From Mesodorylaimus sp. YZB2_4 (lineage: Eukaryota; Nematoda; Enoplea; Dorylaimida; Dorylaimidae), in NCBI GenBank assembly GCA_030248295.1, contig JASANH010001319.1, positions 124,001 through 188,000 on the forward strand: 64,000 nt of DNA, given 5' to 3'. Made by a program: the position numbers and the translations under genes. The notes under the pieces were generated by a model. The model was given only the letters and a program-made list of their open reading frames with translations, had not been told where the DNA came from and made no database searches. Positions 56,286-64,000 of the stretch are shown piece by piece. The first letter of the stretch is position 1. Each line of letters starts with the position of its first letter.

Positions 56286-59200
56286 TCAAAACCACCAATA
56301 CCACGGCCTGTTCAGGAAGTAGCCTGTCCTTGGCCGGCGCATAGTCCCTGATTGAGAATCCATATCTCCCATCGCCCCATCGCCAGCCCCGCTGCCCATG
56401 GCCAATGCTGGCGACGGATACGCAGAGCCGAGACCACTGGCGCCCGCGGGTGGTTGATATCCACTCAAGGTGGACGATTCGAAACGCCTCCTTTCATCAT
56501 CTCGTTCTTTCATCTCACGACGATTCTTACTCACGAAATAACGAACGATCATCAACAAAAGAAGAGTGAGGAGAAAGACGCCCAGAATTATGCCTGAAAC
56601 ATGAGGTGATGTAATGAAGTGTAGGCCGAATAGAAAGCTTACATAGATGGCATTGCTTGGAGGTTGGCTGTCTTGGACGCGCAGCTGTGACGAGTCACCC
56701 ATCACCCCAGATCGGAAGAGATATGCCAGTCGAGATCCTCACAGGACTCGGGCAATCAAGACACTAAGCCTGATAAAATGACAATGCGTTTTGCGAGAAT
56801 AGCCTGGATGGACTTTGAGGTGCGTTAGTTTCTTTTATGTGCTTTGTCCGCCCACCTGCAGTATTACCCTCTGTCAGGAATACATTGACAGCACCCGTTG
56901 GGATCTCCAGATATCATGACAAGACTGACAAGGATGCTCAAGCACGCACCTCGTGAACTACCCGCGCTTTCGTCTCCCGATCAGTCAGACAGACCTGTCT
57001 CGATCAAGGGCTGAGGGGCACACACCATGTCGGGCTGGAGTGCGAGAGAAGTATGCTGTACGTCAAGCTTCAACTCTTGACTGCAGCGAAACATGCATAG
57101 ATCGGCACCAGCTGCCACTTGCCAGTTGGCCAGTTGGTTGTTGTATCAATGCGGTCGAAATGTGGCATAGTGTGCAGCGCACGCAGCTAAAGAATGACTG
57201 CGGTACCTTTAGCGTTTCACTTTCACGCTATCAGAGCACACTACTCTTTTCTTTTGATCGGCAAGGTCAAAATTTTCGAAATATACTTCTGTTATACTGC
57301 ATAACATAAATCACTTACCTAGAACCATAGCAGTCAAATTGACTGTACTCAGTTTAGAATAGTCATTCAATGTTGCACCGTCCAACGAGTCTTGCAATCC
57401 ACCATCATCCGCCGTCGTCATTGAGGGCGCGTTGGAAGTATAATCGAAGGTGGCTGTTAATATCGGATTGGCCGACCGAATCGGCCAACTTCGCAGCCAG
57501 TCAGGTTTCGTACAAACTGTTGGCGGATATCCGGGGGCATCGATCATCATATCCATATTATCCCGAAGCCAACGACGAAACCATTCCATACGCTCATTGC
57601 AGTTCCAAAAATTTTCTATGGAAAACACACAATAGTGCTCAATAAGGTTTTCAAGAAGAAGACTGTTTTGAACAAGTGAGAATTAAATGGTTGGCAGACC
57701 TGTGCCAGACCACCTTCTCCCCGTGAACCCTCGTTTGTTACCCCAGAGGAAAGAATATACAAGTAAGGGAGCTGTAGATTTCGAGCAGCCCTGGGAGGTT
57801 CTATATCACTCTTTCACATTTCAGCATCTCTTGTGCTGTGCTTTATATTTCTTAAGCCCCGTAGTGCGCATATGCATTTGCACAAGATTTGACTACAACT
57901 TCCGCCCGACAGCCGATACAGGACCGACATCCATTAAGGAATTCAAATTCCAGCATTTAAACTATCTAGTATGGAATAAAAACCCTAAATAATGTTCTTA
58001 TTTTTACAGAACCCTCTATGAAGGTAAGGGATACAAATAAGGATTTTTGATAGCCAGTCAAAACTAGGGGACAAGACAAAGATACAAGCCAGTCCTAAGA
58101 GCATTTTTCAAAATCCCAGTGCTGAAAGCAAAAAAGTTCTATTAGACTTCCTATCCTGCGTTCTTTTTTACTTATCCTGATCGTTGCAGGGGATCGATAT
58201 TTGACCCTAGGGGGCTTGTCAGTTAACCCTATCCTGCCCTACCCACGTAACCATAGTCAGCTCGTGCCCCGCGAAGGAGCCCAAATTTGAAGCCCTGTCC
58301 TCATTTATCGACCCTGGAGGCATGTAGGGTGAGTCACCCATCGCTAGGCATGCCAGGCGCGGAGAAAACTCCACCGCGGTCTCAGACGGGCAGAATTGAG
58401 CCCAGGGCAGCCGGTCTCCACCTCTGCCAAGCAAACTGTGACACACGCCTTTCTCCGCTACGCCCACTGCTTTCTGCAGAAGGACCAAATCACTAACTAG
58501 AAAAATTTGGTGCAGGAAACTTCCAACAAGCTTTCAGTAGAAGGCTTCCAAGAGCAGAAAACAAAAAACTGAAAACAATTTAATGCAGAACTTTCAAAAA
58601 AAAGTGTCCGAAACACATAAACTTCCCCTTACCATATATGTACATTACTCTGGTCGTGGGTGGTGAAGTCCTCTCGAAAGTGCCCAAAAATGTGCCAGGG
58701 GCCAATATGGACAACTTATTCGTACTAATGTCCAAATGTCTCAATGAGCGAAGATTCGCGAATGCACGATCCCCAATGTATGAAATGGAATTTCCTTTCA
58801 AATCGAGTGAATACAATTCATTGAGACCTTGGAATGTGTTAGAATCGATTCTGAAATGGAAGAAAATTAGCTCCAGACGTCATTTTTAAAAGATATGGCT
58901 AATTAAAAGCATAATAAACACAGCATCTCCTAAGCACCCCATCCCCAGGCTTTAGACCCTGAATGCTGCATCCGTTCTCGCCCTGGAACTTATACAATCT
59001 CGAAGACGACACAGGGTCAATGCAGCTTCATTTTAAATCTTTATTTATTGAACCGGCCCTCACAATTTTTTGGGTTTTTCTGAAGCAGCCAAATATTTAT
59101 CGAAACGCTTGTGACATTTCTAGCCTCGAAACAGGGTGCAAACTGTGCCCTCTCCTTGCGAGACTCAAATAAGGGCTTACTGAATCTCATGGACATGACT

Positions 59201-61739
59201 CAGGGTCTTACAACTGAAGGGACAACGAGTAGACACCGGATCAGGTCGGGTTCAACCCGACGGTCCACGAAAGTCCTTGGCCCGAAATTTTGGGTCGGGT
59301 TGACCCGAATTTGTTATAAGTAGCTGAAGTTCCTCGCGATAAAAACCATTTATAAATCCTCAGAACGTGGTGGCGTTGGTGTAAAGGTGACTGTGAGAAC
59401 ATATGAGATGGAGGCATCTCACGCACGCGAATTTTCATCTTTTGTTATTCCCTAGTAATCCGTAGTAAATACAATAGCATTCCTTCATATTTCCCACTAT
59501 AGTGGTCAAATAACTTTTTGTAGATTTTTAGTAGATCTAAAAGCGACTAGGGTTTGTCCACTGGAGACAAGATTTAACCAATCGGAATAATAGGCGTGAA
59601 TAATTGAGACAACTCTGTCATAACTTTGGAGTCAGATACAGGCTACTGGTTAAACGAAGAAATACCTAAATATATATGAGCCCCAGGCTAGAGTTGCATC
59701 TAGTCTTCACAAAAGATATTGCTTACAAAGTCATATTGTGCTGGACACTAGCTCCTGTCAGAACCTCCACTACTGATGGAGGGATGTGAGGGTACCTATC
59801 ACTTTTGAACACAGCAAACTGTTCTGCAATGCTAACATGGATGGTGGTCAAGGGGCTATTGTATAGCAGATTTGGTGTTTGGGTGCAGACTATATTGCTC
59901 TTCCAGCCAGATATACCCTGGAAGTTACTTGTCATATTCAGGAATCAAATGTGATTGTAGATTCCCCTACGACCTGCTAAAAATTATCAATTCCTTCTTA
60001 GAGTACGTATGGCTAGTCCCACCCATTCATCAGAGTTGACAAGAATGTCTATGGGAACTCTCACATATGGACCCTTCCCTTTGCAGGAATAACTCAGAAA
60101 AAAAAATCATTCTCACAGCTTACAATTTGTCTGACATTCTTGGAAGTTATGCAGAATGAAAACGTGGAACGAAAGACTTTATGCATGCATGCATGAAGCA
60201 TATCCTGAAAATCCTGGAGTCGAACAGCTGTGAAAAGGTTTCTGTAGCTGCTAATACGAGTAAGTTGCAACATTGCTGTATTTTTGACCCGACCCGAAAG
60301 CACCTGACCCGATCCGGGATCTGCCATAGCACAAGGGCAATATGGTGTACACGCAAGTTAGAATACTGATTTGATCTCTTTCAATCGAATTCTCCCTGGC
60401 TATTGCTAATTTGTCTCTCTTGTCTCTATCTCACTCTCCCAGACTCGTCCTATTGCTGCCGTATGGGACATACTGTATTGGAGAAAGGACCCTAAACGGG
60501 CCTGGGACGGGTGCCGTGCGCCCCGACCCGACCCGACCCGAAAGCTCGACCCGATTTGGGGTCTAACAACGAGTGCAATGTTTGAACTTTATCTCCGCAT
60601 TTTTAGTTTTGACTGTGCTCCCTCCCGCGCCTACCGATTGTTCGGCTCCAAACTGTGTCTCCCATAACTTACTGCGGTAATCGATTTTTATTCAACACAA
60701 TCACTTGGACTTTTGGTATTGTTTGAAAAACTCCCGGATCGATTCTTGCGATTTTACATTCTGACAATTCTAATCTGACTAATCCGGGAATATGTCGGAA
60801 TGAATCACCATAGAGCGCAGTGAATGCATTGTTCCCCATAGCTAATACTTTCAATTTCGGTACATTTTGAAATGTATTTGAGTCGAATTGTGTAAAATTA
60901 TTTGCACTCAAATATAAATATAATAAATTTGGTGTGCCCACAAATACATTCGGGTCCAATTTTTCGATTCGATTCACTTCTAAACTTAACGATTTCAAAT
61001 TTGGAAAAGGTAAAGAATCTAATGCGATTTCACTCAGTTGATTAACCCCGAACGATAAATCTTCTAAAGTATGCAAATGACGAAGTGCTGGAGTTGGAAT
61101 TCGCACTAGAAAATTTTTATCAAAATTTATTTCTTGTATCGATGTTAATCCACCCAAAAATGCCTCAGTATCCAAATCTTGTAGTTGATTTGCAGAAATA
61201 TCTAATTTCCTCAAAATTGATTTGCTCGCATAAAATTCGAATGCCCTTTTTTGAATATTTGAAATACGATTCTTTGCTAAAATCAATGTATTTAAGGATT
61301 GTAATTTTGTAACCCCCATTTGTGGAATGGCTGTTAAAAAGTTATTTCTAATCTCCAATTCCTGCAGTGTACTTCGCAACGGGCCATCGAACGCAGCCCC
61401 GTCGATGGTGGCTAATCGATTATTCCGCAGAATCAATCGTTTGATGGCGTGTCCTTGGAATGCGTAGGCGGGTAAATGTTCGATGGGTGTGTTCGATACG
61501 ATCAAAGTATCGATCAGTAAATTGAACACGGGTTGTCCCAGTGCTTGAAGAACAGCTTGCAAAGAGACGGCGTTGTCGCAAGTGATGTGCACTGGTTCGT
61601 AACGAGTCGTAGCGCACGAGCATGGCAGTTGGATTCCAGGAGGGCATTGGCTTTGGGCATCAGTGACAGGAATCGAGAAAAACATAGCCGCAAAATAGAT
61701 GGCTAGGCAGAAGAGACGTGATTTTGGGGACTGAGCCAT
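56286..61739 (-). CDS. LRR single-pass membrane protein (tandem paralogue)
   Basis: Minus-strand exons 61739-60673, 58850-58633, 57615-57319 and 56593-56286 give 629 aa in consistent phase. It starts with a signal peptide (about residues 1-28), then an N-terminal cysteine cap (CPPGIQLPCSC). About a dozen leucine-rich repeats follow, for example LNTLILAKNRISNIQKRAF and LYSLDLKGNSISYIGDRAF. The C-terminal cap is ENFWNCNERMEWFRRWL with a later VCTKPDW. After a short stalk, GIILGVFLLTLLLLMIVRYF (from residue 528) spans the membrane and is followed by a basic stop-transfer stretch and an 80-residue tail ending NRPWYWWF. The last two introns fall at the same places and in the same phase (1) as in the neighbouring LRR gene at 43982-49666, which supports a tandem duplication. 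CACTCACAG ends 6 bases before the ATG, a possible trans-splice or 5'-UTR acceptor. Function is presumably cell-surface recognition. Confidence 0.88.
58300..58480 (-). repeat. tRNA-derived SINE (GGTGAGTCACCC family)
   Basis: Minus-strand head GCGTAGCGGAGAAAGGCGTG then GGGCTCAATTCTGCCC; the body has GGGTGAGTCACCC on the plus strand. Homologous to the copy at 16795-17075. It lies in an intron of the second LRR gene. Confidence 0.6.
59235..59315. repeat. GGGTCG/CGACCC-type inverted short repeats
   Basis: Clusters of GTCGGGTTCAACCCGACGG and GGGTCGGGTTGACCCGA, forming small palindromes. Similar CCCGA runs lie at 60285-60325 and 60515-60560. All lie in the first large intron of the second LRR gene. 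Confidence 0.65.
60515..60560. repeat. (CCCGA)n short tandem repeat
   Basis: GCCCCGACCCGACCCGACCC followed by GAAAGCTCGACCCGATT. A pentamer relative of the GC-rich arrays seen inside the MITEs. Confidence 0.75.
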
Positions 61740-62148
61740 TATTTTCTGTGAGTGTCACAGAATTACAAAATCGAAGGAGCAATTAGGCCTAATTGATAAA
61801 TTTTCTGGTCGATTACTGGGGATCGATCTAAAAGTAAGGCTCGAGAGTCAGTGGCACCACTGTTATCTCGTGGCATAAAAGAACATAGAGTAGCAAAAAA
61901 GTGCTAGGCAAGCCGTGAATATTTTAATTAATACTTGGCTTATTGCTAGCATCTCCACTGTAAAAACAAAGACTTTTAGTTCCATGAAAACCACTGTAGG
62001 TAGCTCTTTCCTGCACATACTCATTCTAGTAATTGGCACCATTAGCATGACAACATCAGGTTTGCGCAGCATCATCATCAACGTCATGCGGTCAGAGAGC
62101 AGACCGCATGATTGTGAGACGTTTCCCCCACCAAGTGGGGTGCTCAGT

Positions 62149-62170
62149 GGGGGGGGGGGGGGGGGGGGGG
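62149..62170. repeat. poly-G tract (22 G)
   Basis: The longest homopolymer G run in the window, followed by T and four more G. Its true length may be mis-assembled. Confidence 0.9.
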
Positions 62171-63578
62171 TGGGGACGTCACGGGACCCACACCAAGTTT
62201 TGAGAAACAGCATACATAACATACGCTATTTCCACCTTTAAAGTCGCTCCAGCACACTCGAAAAGTTATTCAACTGTTTTTAAAACTTAGTCGCCAGACA
62301 AGGCCATTCTAATAGCGAGTATTCACACAGAAAAACAGGGGTTTAACCAGGTGGCAAATACGCGCAGAGGCGTGGTCTTCGGCTAAGCCAATCAGGATGC
62401 GAATATGAATAGCCATGACTCCCTAAAGAGCATATCTGCCTCGCAAAGTATAAAATAAGGTAAAGTTTATCTTTTTTAAAGCATTCATTCTCGAATCTCC
62501 GAGTTCAAAGACTGCAATCTGAATTCTGATGCGGAGGGACAGCAAGGTGGTCCGAAAAGTTCAAATTCTGAACTATAGGATACAATGATATGGGACTATC
62601 GATGTATAAATTGCAACACATCAATTTCCGATCAAAAAAGTATATTTTAAACAAGACTCATGATTTTATCGAAAATGGCAGAGGAGGAAACCAAAAATGG
62701 CGTGGCGATACGACGTGGCACATGAACCATGGGAAGCGAATGAATCTTATCATATTGCGAGGAAAAGTCATAAATTTTAGTAGCTAGAGACCTAATGGCA
62801 TCCATGTAAGACATGTCCAAGGGCCAAGCAGAGCTCAAGACACAGCAGTCTAGAAAGTTTACCTTGCTTACATTTAAAACTCTCCCTGCTCTAATTTGTC
62901 TCCGTCTTAACCCGAATTACTTAAGAATTTCGAGTGGACGCGATAGATCTAAACCAAGAAAAAAATGGACAACAGGAACAGAAATTGAGCCTGTCTCGCA
63001 GGCATGAAAACTATTGAGTTTCTAATCATAGGCGCTTCAATGTGCTTCTGTGGCAGTACTCCGCACGTGTTTTCGGGTAGATAACAGCCAGAAAAGAAGC
63101 ATCACTCTAGGAGGACATGCAGCTGCATCGCACACCAAACAAACCCGCGAACAACGCAGAAACACCACCAGATTCGTGGCGAAATGACCCCTATGAAAAC
63201 CTGTGAGCCCCTAGGTAGCAAGTGAGGATTCAGCAAGTACGCAGCCCATATTTAGCAGATCCAAACAGCTATACACTTGACAGTAGTCCAAGAAAACAAG
63301 CAGCAAGCCTGTCGCGAGGACTGACTAACGATAAGACACCGTTCGACGGTGCACGGCGACCGAGTCGAGCACCTGCTGCAGGTAAACACCGACCGTCGAG
63401 CCACGGCGTTTGGTCATTGCTGACTCAGTGGTTAGGTCGGGGCTCGAATTGGTAACGAGCCTGATGAAATATGGCCCCTCAATTTCCATTTCCATCCTTT
63501 CGCTTACCTCGCCACTCCGACAAACCGACGTGTATTTATGCCAGCTAGTCTCCCTCCACTGCCGCCATAACAAACTGC

Positions 63579-64000
63579 ATGGAGGCACTCGATCGATACG
63601 GCAAGGACAGGTATGTATGCTGGGCCTGGTGTGGGTGTGGAGCAGTGAAAACCGATACGAGTTCCATGATCGGGGCCAGAACAGGGCGGTTTGTTGATTT
63701 TGACCATACATGACGAAAGCGAATGGGACAAAGGTGCGCAAACAGGACCCGCCCACACGCCCTCATGGGCAGCAAAATTAGAAAAAATGAGTAGTAGACG
63801 ATGACAGAGGATAATCTGGAGGGAAGGAAGCATCTCGATTGGTGCTGGTTTTCACGGGGATGAAAAAATGAGGGACTGCAACGTCGCACATTGACTGCCT
63901 ATCTTTCTCACTTATTTTAAAGGTTGGTCACCATGTTAGTAACATCAAGTAGCTACTGTACGGTGCCTGTGCTAGAAGACAGTTTTCGCGGTTCTACAAA
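63579..64000 (+). CDS. possible 5' end of a gene running off the window
   Basis: The ATG at 63579 opens MEALDRYGKD and reaches a strong donor (CAG/GTATGT at 63610). A pyrimidine-containing acceptor ending AAAG at 63922 restores the frame (completing an Arg codon) and stays open to the window edge, with LVTMLVTSSSYCTVPVLED. The phase match and donor are encouraging, but both pieces are short, the acceptor is weak and no family is recognised. Confidence 0.25.

Larger units (their letters stand above)
61740..64000. other. intergenic region to window end
   Basis: Contains a 22-G tract (62149-62170) next to CCCCCACCAAGTGGGG and otherwise no recognised gene, apart from a possible first exon near 63579. 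The second LRR gene's promoter should lie in its left part. Confidence 0.55.

Noticed and set aside
1..64000. CRISPR arrays, bacterial operons or phage-type systems
   Set aside because: The window is animal nuclear DNA with spliced genes. No direct-repeat/spacer arrays or prokaryotic gene clusters are present.

Overview
This is animal nuclear DNA. Every protein gene recognised is split by GT-AG introns, the products are metazoan families (PP2A B subunit, TFIIH p62, LRR receptors, a Hedgehog-type Hint domain), there is a eukaryotic selenocysteine tRNA, and the spacers are filled with tRNA-derived SINE-like repeats and small inverted-repeat DNA transposons. Base composition is mixed. Several start codons sit just after a good 3' splice site, which fits a phylum with spliced-leader trans-splicing such as nematodes, but the species cannot be fixed from the sequence alone.

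Layout. 1674-8568 (-) is a nine-exon low-specificity threonine aldolase whose introns are packed with nested SINEs and MITEs. It is divergently transcribed, about 370 bp apart, from a seven-exon RING-H2 E3 ligase with a likely SUMO-interacting motif (8937-12212, +). A convergent six-exon gene (13060-15982, -) joins a PWWP domain to five Cys/His zinc fingers. After a 4.9 kb repeat-rich spacer, 20839-31124 (+) encodes the PP2A B/PR55 regulatory subunit (eight exons, first intron 4.7 kb). It is followed about 0.5 kb later on the same strand by GTF2H1/p62 of TFIIH (31650-37437, thirteen exons). 37438-43981 is mainly repeats, but holds a frameshifted Hedgehog-type Hint domain (39788-40369, -) beside a 57-bp-arm inverted repeat, and an intact tRNA-Sec gene (43349-43435, -). 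The right third carries two tandem LRR single-pass membrane proteins on the minus strand (43982-49666 and 56286-61739) that share exon layout and are probably old duplicates.

There is no functional cluster in the bacterial sense. Shared themes are ubiquitin/SUMO and chromatin (the RING protein and the PWWP-zinc-finger protein), core cell machinery (PP2A, TFIIH) and cell-surface recognition (the LRR pair). The most unusual material is the mobile DNA: two hAT-like MITEs and two other terminal-inverted-repeat elements have recognisable 8-bp target duplications, and each of these four carries its own short G/C-rich or CCTAAG-type tandem array. All exon models were built by eye from splice consensus, reading-frame phase and family knowledge. 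No alignment was run.
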